A stretch of 64,000 nt of DNA from VAZQ01 sp963835165 (lineage in GTDB: Bacteria > Pseudomonadota > Alphaproteobacteria > Rhizobiales > Xanthobacteraceae), in NCBI GenBank assembly GCA_963835165.1, contig CAWIGD010000048.1:62001-126000 (forward strand), read 5' to 3'. A program made the position numbers and the translations under genes. The notes under the pieces were generated by a model that was not told where the DNA came from, searched no databases, and was given only the letters and a program-made list of their open reading frames with translations. This document shows positions 17,572 through 27,496 of this stretch, piece by piece; within the stretch, counting starts at the first letter, position 1; each line of letters begins with the position of its first letter.

Positions 17572-18887
17572 GCACCCTCCAGTTCGGCCTCACGCCGAAG
17601 ATGAAGCCGCTGACGCCCAACCGTTCGGTGCTGGTCGCCGCGCTCGATGTCGGGACCAGCAAGATCGCCTGCCTGATCGGACGCCTCAAGCCGCGGCCGG
17701 CCCAGGACGTGCTGCGCCTGCGCACCCATTCGGTCGACGTCATCGGCTTTGGCCACACGCTTGCCCGCGGCATGAAGGCGGGCACCGTGATCGATCTTGC
17801 CGAGGCGGAGGCCGCGGTGCGCCAATGCGCCGACCTCGCCGAGCGCACCGCGAGAATGCAGCTCGACTCCGTCATCGTCTCGGTCTCCGCCGGACGCCCG
17901 ACCAGCGAACTCATCTCGGCGTCAATCGAGATCGCAGGCGCGGCCATCGGCGAGCGCGACATCGACCGCGTGCTGACCGCCGGCAGCCGCCATTCCGTGC
18001 GTCCCGGCCGCGCCGTGCTGCATTCGCTGCCGATCGGCTACGTGCTCGACCACGCGGGCGGCATCAGCGACCCGCGCGGCATGCTCGCGCGGCAATTCGG
18101 CATCGACATGCATGTCGTGACCGCCGACGCTTCGGCCGCACGCAATCTGATGCTTGCGATCGAGCGCTGCCATCTCGACGTCGAGGCCATGGTGACGAGC
18201 CCGTATGTGGCCGGGCTGTCGGCGCTGGCGGACGACGAGGCCGATCTGGGCGCCGCCGTGATCGACATGGGTGCCGGCACCACCACCATGGCGGTTTTTT
18301 CCGGCGGCCGCTTCGTGCACGCCGACGGCTTCGGCCTCGGCGGCCGACATGTCACCATGGATCTCGCCCGCGGCCTCAATGCCCGGGTCACCGATGCCGA
18401 GCGCATCAAGACGCTTTACGGCAGCGTGCTCACCGGCGCATCGGACGAACGCGACATGATCGCGGTGCCGCCGGTCGACGATGACGAGCGCGAGGCCCCG
18501 CATTTCGTTTCGCGGGCAAAGCTCGCGCGCATCATCAAGCCGCGCGTCGAGGAAATTCTCGAAATGGTGCGCGACCGGCTCGCGACCTCGTCGTTCGCGG
18601 CCGAGCCGCGCGGACGCGTGGTGCTGACGGGCGGGGCAAGCCAGCTCACCGGGCTTCCGGAGCTCGCCGCGCGCGTTCTCGGCCGTCCGGTGCGGATCGG
18701 CCGGCCGCTCGGCATCGGCGGACTGCCCGAAGAAGCGAAGGGACCTGCGTTTGCCGTCGCGACGGGACTGCTGGTCTATCCGCAGGCGGCACATCTTGAG
18801 CATTTTGAACCGCGACGAACGCGGCACTCGGCCACAGGGGGCGGCTATATCGCACGGGTCGGACGATGGCTTCGAGAGAGCTTCTGA
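17568..18887 (+). CDS. ftsA: Cell division protein FtsA
   Basis: This 439-aa actin-like protein tethers FtsZ filaments to the membrane. ATPase-fold motifs are AALDVGTSKIACLIGR (phosphate 1), VIDMGAGTTTMAVFSGG (phosphate 2) and VVLTGGASQLTGL (adenosine). The C-terminus GRWLRESF is a short amphipathic membrane-binding helix. Translation starts at a GTG (17568) overlapping the ftsQ stop. ftsZ follows after a 79-bp gap. Confidence 0.97.
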   Translation: MSTLQFGLTPKMKPLTPNRSVLVAALDVGTSKIACLIGRLKPRPAQDVLRLRTHSVDVIGFGHTLARGMKAGTVIDLAEAEAAVRQCADLAERTARMQLDSVIVSVSAGRPTSELISASIEIAGAAIGERDIDRVLTAGSRHSVRPGRAVLHSLPIGYVLDHAGGISDPRGMLARQFGIDMHVVTADASAARNLMLAIERCHLDVEAMVTSPYVAGLSALADDEADLGAAVIDMGAGTTTMAVFSGGRFVHADGFGLGGRHVTMDLARGLNARVTDAERIKTLYGSVLTGASDERDMIAVPPVDDDEREAPHFVSRAKLARIIKPRVEEILEMVRDRLATSSFAAEPRGRVVLTGGASQLTGLPELAARVLGRPVRIGRPLGIGGLPEEAKGPAFAVATGLLVYPQAAHLEHFEPRRTRHSATGGGYIARVGRWLRESF

Positions 18888-18966
18888 TGACTCGACACGA
18901 CATTCCCAACGGGCGGTGGCGGACCGGCCCGACCCGGCGGCGACTTCCGCGTATGAAGAGGCAAAC

Positions 18967-20781
18967 ATGAGCATCAATCTGAAGATTCCCGACGTCCGTG
19001 AGCTCAAGCCACGGATCACCGTGTTCGGGACCGGCGGTGCCGGCGGAAACGCCGTCAACAACATGATCACCAGCGGGCTGCAGGGCGTCGACTTCGTCGT
19101 CGCCAACACCGATGCCCAGGCGCTCACCATGTCCAAGGCCGAGCGCATCATCCAGATGGGCGTGGCCGTCACCGAAGGACTCGGCGCCGGCTCTCAGCCG
19201 GAAGTCGGGCGCGCCGCGGCCGAAGAGGCAATCGACGAGATCCGCGATCACCTCCAGGGCGCGCACATGGTGTTCGTCACCGCCGGCATGGGCGGCGGCA
19301 CCGGCACTGGCGCCGCGCCGGTGGTCGCGCGTTGCGCGAAAGAGGCCGGCATCCTCACTGTCGGCGTCATCACCAAGCCGTTCCACTTCGAAGGCATGCG
19401 CCGGATGCGCGTCGCCGAAAACGGCATCAGCGAACTGCACAAGGTGGTCGATACGCTGCTCATCATCCCGAACCAGAATCTGTTCCGGGTGGCGAACGAG
19501 AAGACGACCTTCGCCGATGCCTTCTCCATGGCCGACCAGGTGCTGTATTCGGGGGTCGCCTGCATCACCGACCTGATGGTGAAGGAGGGCCTGATCAATC
19601 TCGACTTCGCCGACGTTCGCGCGGTCATGCGCGAAATGGGCAAGGCGATGATGGGCACCGGCGAAGCCTCGGGCGAGAAGCGCGCGCTCTCCGCCGCCGA
19701 GGCCGCGATCTCCAATCCGCTGATCGACGACGCCTCGATGAAAGGCGCGCGCGGCCTGCTGATCTCGATCACCGGCGGCAAGGATCTCACCCTTTACGAA
19801 GTCGACGAGGCGGCGACCCGCATCCGCGAGGAGGTGGATCAGGACGCCAACATCATCGTGGGAGCGACCTTCGACGAGAGCCTCGAAGGCATCATTCGCG
19901 TTTCGGTGGTGGCGACCGGCATCGACCAGGCGGCGCTGCAGCGGCCGTCGGCGGCGCCCGAGGCCCGCATCGCGGAGCTGACGCAGAAGCTTCGCGCCGA
20001 TCAGATGCGGGCCGAGCAGCAGCAACAGCGTTTCGCCCCCGAGCGGGGCGAGCCGCGAATGCAATCGCACCCGCCGGCGGCGCCGCCCGCGCTGCCGCAG
20101 ACCCAGGCCTCGATCGAGGCCGCGGCCCAGGCCGCCGTCGCAGCCGCGGTGCTGCCGATGATGGAGGACGTGACCATCCGGCCGATCCCGCCGAAGCCGT
20201 CGCTGTTCCCCGAGCAGATGGCGCCGGCGGTCGAGCCGCCGCCGGCACCGCGAGCGTTCATCCCGCCGGCGCCGGAGCGCACCGTCAATCGGCCGCGCCG
20301 CATGCCCGCCATCGACGAATTGCCGCGCCCGGCCCAGGCCGAGCTGCGGGCGAGGCGGGGCGAGGAAGATCCGGACCATCCGGAGAAGCGCAAGGTGAGC
20401 CTGCTGCGGCGCCTTGCCGCCGTCGGGCTCGGCCGCCGCGACGACCAGGAGGAGCCGGAGAAAATGCCTGCGAACGTGCGGCCGGTCCGGCCGGCTCCGG
20501 CCGCAGGTCCGGCACCGCGCCCGGCGGAGCGTCCCATGGAACGTCCGATGGAGCGTCCCATGGAGCGGCCCTTGGAGCGGCCGGTGGACCGTCAGGCGCC
20601 GCCGCCACGCCCGGCCATGCCGGCGCCGGCTATGCCCCGCGGCCCCGAGCCGGTGTCGGAATATGCCAAGCGTCCGGCGCACCAGGGCCTTGACCCCCTC
20701 GGACGGCAGGCACCTGTGCACAACTCTCTCGAGGAGGATCAGCTCGACATCCCGGCATTCCTGCGCCGGCAAGCGAACTGA
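18967..20781 (+). CDS. ftsZ: Cell division GTPase FtsZ
   Basis: This 604-aa tubulin-like GTPase forms the Z ring. The GTPase core (about residues 1-320) has FGTGGAGGNAVNNM, NTDAQAL, the tubulin signature GGGTGTGAAP and NFAD-like NLDFADVRAVM. A long Pro/Ala/Arg-rich linker of roughly 270 residues follows, typical of Rhizobiales. It contains a tandem MERP/LERP run (nt 20535-20586). The last residues DIPAFLRRQAN form the conserved tail that binds FtsA and other partners. I start at ATG 18967 (MSINLKIP); the frame is open upstream, overlapping ftsA. Confidence 0.97.
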   Translation: MSINLKIPDVRELKPRITVFGTGGAGGNAVNNMITSGLQGVDFVVANTDAQALTMSKAERIIQMGVAVTEGLGAGSQPEVGRAAAEEAIDEIRDHLQGAHMVFVTAGMGGGTGTGAAPVVARCAKEAGILTVGVITKPFHFEGMRRMRVAENGISELHKVVDTLLIIPNQNLFRVANEKTTFADAFSMADQVLYSGVACITDLMVKEGLINLDFADVRAVMREMGKAMMGTGEASGEKRALSAAEAAISNPLIDDASMKGARGLLISITGGKDLTLYEVDEAATRIREEVDQDANIIVGATFDESLEGIIRVSVVATGIDQAALQRPSAAPEARIAELTQKLRADQMRAEQQQQRFAPERGEPRMQSHPPAAPPALPQTQASIEAAAQAAVAAAVLPMMEDVTIRPIPPKPSLFPEQMAPAVEPPPAPRAFIPPAPERTVNRPRRMPAIDELPRPAQAELRARRGEEDPDHPEKRKVSLLRRLAAVGLGRRDDQEEPEKMPANVRPVRPAPAAGPAPRPAERPMERPMERPMERPLERPVDRQAPPPRPAMPAPAMPRGPEPVSEYAKRPAHQGLDPLGRQAPVHNSLEEDQLDIPAFLRRQAN

Positions 20782-20802
20782 GCCCCTGTCAGCTGCGCTG
20801 CG

Positions 20803-20833
20803 GGCGGTCCCGGCGTAAATCGCCGGGGCCGCC
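20803..20833 (+). terminator. Hairpin after ftsZ, probable end of the dcw transcript
   Basis: A 13-bp stem (20803-20815 pairing with 20821-20833, one T:G wobble) encloses the 5-base loop TAAAT, starting 21 bp after the ftsZ stop. No T-run follows, so intrinsic termination is uncertain. It could instead stabilise the 3' end of the mRNA. Confidence 0.55.
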
Positions 20834-21255
20834 GCCCCCAGGCCTGCCCGAAGCTGGCCGGTACTCGCTTAAGGGATTGAGCTGAAAGCCAAATTGAAAG
20901 ACGCGTGGACGTCCTCTCCCGACGATATCGGGATCGCTGGGCGGCCGCGCGCGGCCCGTTGGCCGCTGCCCCCGGCACGCCGGCACTGTCTCCCGCATCT
21001 GGTTTTGCGACTGTCAGCCGGCTTGATTGCGGCGGCTTGGTGGTAACAGTCGGTAAAAAAGCGTGAGTTGGAGTTCGGCCGAACCGCCGGTAAGCTACCC
21101 ACAGCTAAGGGGTTTTTGTCGGGGGACAACGCGGCCGATACCTTGCCCGCGGTTATGTACAGCTTTACCGATGGCAGGATTGCGACCGATGTTGCCCGTC
21201 TAATCCGCCGCGTCCCGTTGATACGCGCGGCTGGGGGGATGAGCGGGACGGGAGT
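20834..21255. other. Intergenic region upstream of lpxC, no gene seen
   Basis: This stretch of about 420 bp between the ftsZ hairpin and lpxC shows no convincing coding region: the short open frames lack family features. It has a relatively AT-rich stretch around 21045-21120, including GGTAAAAAAGCG and AAGGGGTTTTTG, where an lpxC promoter could lie. GGGACGGGAG just before the lpxC ATG is a plausible ribosome-binding site. Confidence 0.4.
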
Positions 21256-22203
21256 ATGAAAGTCGCTAGGCAGACGACGCTTCGCGACCACACCGCGCTA
21301 AGCGGTGTCGGTGTGCATTCCGGCTTACCGGTGACCTTGACGTTGCATCCGGCGGACGCCGGGAGCGGTTTCCGCTTTATTCGTACCCGCATCGAAGACG
21401 GTCCGGATCGCGAAATTCCCGCGGATATGAGCTCCGTCACCGCGACTGAATTCGCCACCGTGCTGGGCGACGAATCAGGGCCGCTGGTGTCCACCGCCGA
21501 GCATGTTCTGGCGGCGCTCGCGGGCCTCGGCGTCGATAACGCCGCAATCGAAATCGACGGTCCGGAAGCGCCGATCATGGACGGCAGCTCGGCTCCGTTC
21601 GTCGCGGCCATCGATGCGGTCGGCCTCACGACTCTCAATCAGCCCAAGCGCTACATCAAGGTGCTCAAGCCGGTTCAGGTCGCGATGGGCGACGCCTTCG
21701 GCGAAATGCGCCCCAACCCGCGCGGCTTCCGCGTCGAAGCGCAGGTCGAGTTCGACCACTCTCTGATCGGGCGCCAATCGTTGGCGATCGACGTCAAGCC
21801 GGACACGTTCCGTCGCGAGCTTGCGCGCGCGCGTACCTTCGGCTTCATGCGCGACGTGACGACCTTGTGGAACGCGGGCTATGCGCTCGGCGCATCGCTG
21901 GAGAACACGCTCGTCGTCAGCGACAACCGCATCCTCAATCCGGAAGGCAAGCGCTTCCCCGACGAATTCGTCCGCCACAAGATCCTGGACGCCGTCGGCG
22001 ATCTGGCCCTCGCCGGCGCCCCGCTGCTCGCCACGTACCGGTCCGTGCGGGGCGGCCACAAGCTCAACCATGCGGTGCTGTGTGCGCTGATGGCGGATGC
22101 AAGCGCCTGGACCTGGGTCGACGCCGACGCCCTGCGGCCGCCGCGCGGCCATGCCGAGGTCGCTTCCCGCCTGTCGCCGGCCTTTGGGCCCGATATTTCC
22201 TAA
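21256..22203 (+). CDS. lpxC: UDP-3-O-acyl-GlcNAc deacetylase LpxC
   Basis: This 315-aa zinc deacetylase catalyses the committed step of lipid A synthesis. Zn ligands are H83 (TAEHVL), H241 and D245 (RHKILD). The catalytic base histidine is H268 in GGHKLNH. The N-terminal LRDHTALSGVGVHSG and the EIDGPEAPIMDGSS segments are diagnostic. It is a single gene after ftsZ, the usual proteobacterial order, and is followed by bamD. Confidence 0.97.
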   Translation: MKVARQTTLRDHTALSGVGVHSGLPVTLTLHPADAGSGFRFIRTRIEDGPDREIPADMSSVTATEFATVLGDESGPLVSTAEHVLAALAGLGVDNAAIEIDGPEAPIMDGSSAPFVAAIDAVGLTTLNQPKRYIKVLKPVQVAMGDAFGEMRPNPRGFRVEAQVEFDHSLIGRQSLAIDVKPDTFRRELARARTFGFMRDVTTLWNAGYALGASLENTLVVSDNRILNPEGKRFPDEFVRHKILDAVGDLALAGAPLLATYRSVRGGHKLNHAVLCALMADASAWTWVDADALRPPRGHAEVASRLSPAFGPDIS

Positions 22204-22357
22204 CCCGGCTTCTCCGGACGCCCATCCGAACCGCCACATTCCCGGCGAAATGTCGGCCTATTTCCTTCGTCCGGACGGGGATTTATCGGGCAGGCGACGG
22301 GGCGATAAGGCACGCTGTGGCCGGTCGGACCTCGTTCGGGGGAGGGGCATCCGATCC

Positions 22358-23231
22358 ATGTCTTCGCAATCTGTTACGGTCAGGGACCTTGCGGGCGGCG
22401 TGCGCGTGTTGACGCGCTTGGCGGCCCTCGTGCTTGTGGCGGCGGCGCTCGGCGCCTGCAGCCTGTTCGACAAGGACACCGTCATCCCCGATGAGCCCGC
22501 CGACAAGCTCTACAACGAGGGTCTCTATCTTCTCAACAGCAAGAAGACACCCAAAGAGGCGGCGAAGAAGTTCGAAGAGGTCGACCGCCAGCACCCCTAT
22601 TCGGAATGGGCGCGCAAGTCGCTGATCATGTCGGCCTATGCCTATTACGAGGCCGGCAGCCTACGACGACTGCATCAATGCCGCGCGGCGCTACGTGACC
22701 TTGCATCCCGGCAGTCCGGACGCCGCCTATGCGCAGTATCTCATCGGCGCGTCCTATTTCGACCAGATACCTGAAATCTCGCGCGACCAGGACCGCACGG
22801 AGAAAGCAGTTCAGAACCTCGAAGAGGTCGCCCGCAAATATCCCAACTCCGAATACGCCGTCGCCTCCAAGCGCAAGATCGAGATCGCTCGCGATCAGCT
22901 TGCCGGCAAGGAGATGGACGTTGGGCGTCAGTTGTTGAACGAGCGCGCCTACACCGGCGCGATCAACCGTTTCAAGGTGGTGGTCACCCGCTATCAGCGA
23001 ACGCGCCACGTCGAGGAGGCCCTGTTGCGGCTCACCGAGGCCTATATGGCGCTCGGCATCGTGGAAGAGGCCCAGACCTCCGCCGCCGTGCTCGGGCATA
23101 ATTTCCCGGACAGCCGCTGGTACAAGGACGCGTATGCCCTCATGGAGTCGAAGGGCTTGCAGCCGAACGAGAACAAAGGCTCCTGGATCAGCCAGTCGTT
23201 CAAGGCGTTCAAGAAGCTCGGGCTCGGATAG
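22358..23231 (+). CDS. bamD: Outer membrane assembly lipoprotein BamD, with an apparent 1-base frameshift
   Basis: The N-terminal part (ATG 22358) has a lipoprotein signal with lipobox LGAC, then NEGLYLLNSKKTPKEAA and SAYAYYEAG of the first TPR repeats. The frame is then lost. The rest (YDDCINAARRYVTLHPG to WISQSFKAFKKLGLG, stop 23229-23231) continues in the next frame. Between GGC (22655-22657) and TAC (22662) there are four bases (AGCC) where family members have one codon, so one base is extra. Joined, the protein would be about 290 aa, normal for this family. BamD is an essential part of the beta-barrel assembly machine, so a sequencing or assembly indel is more likely than true loss. Confidence 0.85.
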
Positions 23232-23459
23232 CTTCAGGCTGCGTGCTCGTTCGCCGCCAGTCTGGTGTCCCGCACTGACGAAGATCGCGGCGCCGAAATT
23301 CATTGTCGGCCTTCCCCTTTGAAGGGTATCCGAATTTGCGGTTCTGCAGGCCGCCGGACTCGGCTATAGCCGGTGACCGGCGGCTGCGCCGGGGCGCCAA
23401 GTCATGTGCGTCCCGACCAGGCGGGGACCCACGGCGAAAGCAAATCAAGGACAGGCGTC

Positions 23460-25130
23460 ATGCTGGCCCGGCTCTCGATTCGCGATATCGTCCTGATCGA
23501 CCGGCTCGACATCGACTTCACGTCCCGTTTGTCCGTGCTCACGGGTGAGACCGGCGCCGGCAAGTCCATCCTGCTCGATGCTTTTGCGCTCGCGCTCGGC
23601 GCCCGCGGCGACGTCGCCCTGGTGCGGCAGGGCGCCGAGCAAGGACAGGTGACTGCAGCCTTCGAGCTGCCATCCGGTCATCCGGCGGTCGCGCTCATGG
23701 CTGCCAACGACATTCCGGCCGAGGACGAACTGATCCTGCGCCGCGTGCAATTCGCCGACGGCCGCACGCGCGCTTTCGTCAACGATCAGCCGGTAAGCGC
23801 CCAGACTCTCAAGGCGCTGGGCGCGGCTCTGGTCGAGATCCACGGCCAGCACGACGAGCGCGCCCTCGTGGACATGTCGACGCATCGCCGCCTGCTCGAT
23901 GCATTCGGCGGTCTTGAAGGCGAGGCCGACGAGGTCGAACGGCGGTGGGAGGCGCGGCGCGCACGCGAAAACGAAATGACGGCGCTGCGTGCCGAAGTCG
24001 AGCGGGCGCAACGCGAGGCTGATTTTCTTCGCCACGCGGTCGAGGAGCTGCAGCGGCTTGCTCCGGAACCGTCGGAAGAAACCGCGCTCGCGGAAAGGCG
24101 CGCCACCATGATGCAGGCGGAAAAGGTGGCCGGCGACCTGCGCGATGCCCATGAGGCGGTGGCAGGAGCGACCTCTCCCGTGCCGGCGCTGTCCGCTGCG
24201 CTGCGCCGCTTGGAGCGCCGCACGTCACAAGCCCCGGCGCTGATCGAACCGGCGGTGAAGGCGCTCGATGCCGCCCTCACCGCCCTTGACGACGCGCGCG
24301 GCCATCTGGACCAGGCGCTGCGCGCCGCCGACCACGATCCGCGCGAGCTCGAGCGCATCGAAGAGCGCCTGTTCGCGTTGCGGGCGGCTGCCCGCAAGCA
24401 CAATGTGCCGGTCGACGGGCTCAACGCGCTTGCCGCCCGCTATGCCGCGGATCTGGGGTTGATCGATGCCGGCGCCGAGCGCCTGGCGGCGCTCCAATCC
24501 GCCGCACGGGAGGCCGACACGCACTACCGCAAGGCCGCCGCCGCGCTGTCGCAGGGCCGCAGGACCGCGGCCGCAAAACTTGACGGGGCGGTGAACGGCG
24601 AGCTCAAGCCGCTCAAGCTCGAACGGGCGAAGTTCATGACCGAGATCGTGACCGAGCCGGACGCCGGAGGGCCGCACGGCATCGATCGCATCGAGTTCTG
24701 GGTGCAGACCAATCCTGGCACCCGGCCGGGACCGCTGATGAAGGTCGCCTCCGGCGGCGAACTCGCGCGTTTCCTGCTGGCGCTCAAGGTGGTCCTGGCC
24801 GATCGCGGCTCGGCGCCAACGCTCGTCTTCGACGAGGTCGACACCGGGGTCGGCGGCGCGGTCGCCGATGCGATCGGGGTGCGGTTGGCGCGGCTCGGGC
24901 GTCGCGCGCAGGTGATCGCAGTCACGCATGCGCCGCAGGTGGCCGCACGCGCCGACCGGCACTATCTGATCAGCAAGAGCGCGCTCGACAAGGGCAAGCG
25001 GGTCGCAACCCGCGTCGCCGAGCTCGCCGCCGACAAGCGGCGTGAGGAGATCGCGCGCATGCTCGCGGGCGCTGAGATCACCGCGGAGGCGCGCGCCGCT
25101 GCCGAGCGCCTGATCAAGGCGGCGGGATAG
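23460..25130 (+). CDS. recN: DNA repair protein RecN
   Basis: This 556-aa SMC-like ATPase acts in double-strand break repair. Walker A is GETGAGKS at residues 29-36. The middle (about residues 160-350) is a long charged coiled coil. The C-terminal ATPase half has SGGELARFLLALK (signature) and LVFDEVDTGVGG (Walker B), followed by ITHAPQ-like VTHAPQVAA. I start at ATG 23460 (MLARLSIRDIVLIDRL); upstream in-frame sequence has no family similarity. The bamD-recN-ligA order is common in Rhizobiales. Confidence 0.96.
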   Translation: MLARLSIRDIVLIDRLDIDFTSRLSVLTGETGAGKSILLDAFALALGARGDVALVRQGAEQGQVTAAFELPSGHPAVALMAANDIPAEDELILRRVQFADGRTRAFVNDQPVSAQTLKALGAALVEIHGQHDERALVDMSTHRRLLDAFGGLEGEADEVERRWEARRARENEMTALRAEVERAQREADFLRHAVEELQRLAPEPSEETALAERRATMMQAEKVAGDLRDAHEAVAGATSPVPALSAALRRLERRTSQAPALIEPAVKALDAALTALDDARGHLDQALRAADHDPRELERIEERLFALRAAARKHNVPVDGLNALAARYAADLGLIDAGAERLAALQSAAREADTHYRKAAAALSQGRRTAAAKLDGAVNGELKPLKLERAKFMTEIVTEPDAGGPHGIDRIEFWVQTNPGTRPGPLMKVASGGELARFLLALKVVLADRGSAPTLVFDEVDTGVGGAVADAIGVRLARLGRRAQVIAVTHAPQVAARADRHYLISKSALDKGKRVATRVAELAADKRREEIARMLAGAEITAEARAAAERLIKAAG

Positions 25131-25243
25131 ACTTGGGGGCTGCAGGTGCGCCTGACCCGCGCGTCCATCTTTCTGGCGGAGAAGGACGGATTGCCGTGGC
25201 GAGCTCGGCAGTGGCCTAGAAGGGGAATGTTTCCTGGCGCGCA

Positions 25244-27367
25244 ATGACGAAAACCAAGCCCGACACCAGCCAGATTGCGACTGAAAAACTCACCGAGGCG
25301 CAGGCCAAGGCCGAGCTCAAGCGGCTCGCGGCCGAGATCGGGGCGCACGACAGGCGCTATTACCAGGACGATGCGCCGACCGTTTCGGATGCGGATTATG
25401 ACGCTTTGCGCCGGCGCAACGAGGAGATCGAGGCGCGGTTTCCCGCGCTGGTGCGAACGGACTCGCCATCGCGTCGGGTCGGCGCTCAGCCGTCGCAGAA
25501 ATTCGCCAAGGTGCGGCATGCGGTGCCGATGCTTTCGCTCGGCAACGCGTTTTCCGACGATGAGGTGATCGACTTCGTCGAACGGGTGCGCCGGTTTTTG
25601 CGTCTGCCGGCGGAGGAGAAGGTGGTCTTTACGGCCGAGCCGAAGATCGACGGCCTGTCTTGCACCTTGCGCTATGAGGGCGGCCGCCTGGTGCGGGGTG
25701 CGACCCGTGGCGACGGCGCTGAAGGCGAGGATGTCACCGCGAACGTGCGAACGCTCGCCGACATTCCGGGTGAACTGCGCGGCAAACGCGTGCCCGACGT
25801 CTGCGAAGTGCGCGGCGAGGTCTACATGACCAAGTCCGCTTTCGTGGCGCTCAATGAACGGCAGAAGGCGGCCGGTCGGCAGATCTTCGCCAATCCGCGC
25901 AACTCGGCAGCGGGCTCGCTGCGCCAGCTCGATCCGGCGATCACGGCTTCGCGCCCGCTCGGCTTCTTTGCCTACAGCTGGGGCGAGATGAGCGAACTGC
26001 CGGCGCCCACGCAGTCGGGCATGCTCAAGTGGTTCGCCTCCTGCGGGTTCAAGACCAACCCGCTGACGCAAATATGCGACACCGTCGACGCGATGCTCGC
26101 GTTCCATCATGAGATCGAAGCACAGCGCGCGGGCCTCGACTACGACATCGACGGCGTGGTCTATAAGGTCGACCGCCTGGACTGGCAGCAACGGCTCGGC
26201 TTCGTCTCACGCAATCCGCGCTGGGCGCTCGCGCACAAATTTCCGGCCGAGAAGGCCACGACCGTCGTCAAGGCGATCGACATTCATGTCGGGCGCACCG
26301 GCGCGCTCACGCCGATTGCGCGGCTCGAGCCGGTAACCGTCGGTGGGGTCGTGGTATCGAACGCGACGTTGCACAACGCAGACGAGATCGAGCGCCTGGG
26401 CGTGCGCATCGGCGACACGGTGACGATCCAGCGTGCCGGCGATGTCATCCCGCAGGTGCTCGGGGTGGTGCTGAAGCAGCGGCCGAAGGGGTCGAAGCCG
26501 TACAAATTTCCCAGTCACTGCCCCTGTTCCCTGCACACCCCGGTGGTTCGCGACAGCACCGCGTCCGGCGGGGAGGGGGTCGTCGCCCGCTGCACCGGCG
26601 AGTTCGCCTGCCCGCATCAGAAAATCGAGCACCTCAAGCATTTCGTCTCCCGCCGCGCCTTCGACATCGAGGGGCTGGGTGAGAAGCAGATCGCGTTGTT
26701 CTTCGAGCAGGGCTGGATCCGGGAACCGGGCGACATCTTCACGCTCGCGGCGCGCAACCCGGAAATCAAATTGGAGGAGCAGGAGGGCTTTGGCGAATTG
26801 TCGGTCCGCAATCTCTTCAACGCGATCGAAGCCAGACGCGAGATCGCGCTCGAGCGTTTTGTCTATGCCCTCGGCATGCGCCACGTAGGCGAGACCACCG
26901 CGCGCGCGCTCGCGCGCGGATACGGATCATGGCGACCGTTCCACGACGCCTGTGTGAAGGTTGCCGAGAATGACCTTGAGACGCGTGCGGAGATGGACAA
27001 CCTCGATCAGATCGGCGAGACCGTGATCGACAGCATCGCCGCCTATTTCGGCGAAGAGCATAACCGCGGCATCGTCGAACGGCTTACCGCCCAGGTGAGA
27101 ATTCTCGATGCGGAGAGACCCGCCGCCGATTCGGTGGTGGCGGGCAAGACCGTGGTCTTCACCGGCTCGCTCGAAAAGATGACCCGTGACGAGGCCAAAG
27201 CCATGGCCGAGCGGCTCGGCGCCAAGGTCGCAGGCTCGGTGTCCCAGAAGACCGACTATGTGGTCGCCGGCCCCGGCGCCGGCTCGAAGCTAGGTAAGGC
27301 CAAGGACCTCGGTGTGGCCGTGCTCACGGAGGACGAATGGTTCGACCTCGTGGGCGAGACCCGCTAG
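25244..27367 (+). CDS. ligA: NAD+-dependent DNA ligase LigA
   Basis: This 707-aa protein is the essential replicative ligase. The Ia domain and adenylation domain include the active-site lysine K134 in EPKIDGLS. The OB fold, a four-cysteine zinc site (HCPCSLH ... ARCTGEFACPHQ), helix-hairpin-helix repeats and a C-terminal BRCT domain (about residues 625-705, with GKTVVFTGSLEKMTRDEA) follow in the standard order. The compact CPC spacing of the first two zinc cysteines appears typical of Rhizobiales LigA from memory. Confidence 0.97.
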   Translation: MTKTKPDTSQIATEKLTEAQAKAELKRLAAEIGAHDRRYYQDDAPTVSDADYDALRRRNEEIEARFPALVRTDSPSRRVGAQPSQKFAKVRHAVPMLSLGNAFSDDEVIDFVERVRRFLRLPAEEKVVFTAEPKIDGLSCTLRYEGGRLVRGATRGDGAEGEDVTANVRTLADIPGELRGKRVPDVCEVRGEVYMTKSAFVALNERQKAAGRQIFANPRNSAAGSLRQLDPAITASRPLGFFAYSWGEMSELPAPTQSGMLKWFASCGFKTNPLTQICDTVDAMLAFHHEIEAQRAGLDYDIDGVVYKVDRLDWQQRLGFVSRNPRWALAHKFPAEKATTVVKAIDIHVGRTGALTPIARLEPVTVGGVVVSNATLHNADEIERLGVRIGDTVTIQRAGDVIPQVLGVVLKQRPKGSKPYKFPSHCPCSLHTPVVRDSTASGGEGVVARCTGEFACPHQKIEHLKHFVSRRAFDIEGLGEKQIALFFEQGWIREPGDIFTLAARNPEIKLEEQEGFGELSVRNLFNAIEARREIALERFVYALGMRHVGETTARALARGYGSWRPFHDACVKVAENDLETRAEMDNLDQIGETVIDSIAAYFGEEHNRGIVERLTAQVRILDAERPAADSVVAGKTVVFTGSLEKMTRDEAKAMAERLGAKVAGSVSQKTDYVVAGPGAGSKLGKAKDLGVAVLTEDEWFDLVGETR

Positions 27368-27436
27368 ACGGCAAGCTCGGACGCGAACCGATCCGGCGGG
27401 TTCGCAAGATTCAGCGACCCGCATCTGCAGAGCGTG

Positions 27437-27476
27437 CTTTCGGGTCCGCACGCGGTTCAATGTGCGGACCCGAAAG
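27437..27476. terminator. Perfect 15-bp inverted repeat between ligA and the DUF3309 gene
   Basis: CTTTCGGGTCCGCAC (27437-27451) pairs perfectly with 27462-27476 around a 10-base loop. It sits between convergent genes: ligA ends at 27367 and the small minus-strand gene ends at 27497. It is therefore well placed as a two-way terminator, although neither side has a long T-run. Confidence 0.65.
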
Positions 27477-27496
27477 TATTCAAACGCGTAGATTCG

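Noticed and set aside
20535..20586. Short tandem DNA repeats as a possible CRISPR or VNTR locus
   Set aside because: They are 12-bp units encoding MERP within FtsZ, with no spacers, so not a CRISPR array; kept only as a protein linker repeat.
18646..20772. Minus-strand open frame of about 700 codons opposite ftsA/ftsZ
   Set aside because: Composition artefact opposite two certain genes; translation is His/Arg/Gly-rich with no motif.
21068..21259. Small open frame just upstream of lpxC
   Set aside because: It overlaps the lpxC start, lacks a ribosome-binding site and shows no recognisable features.
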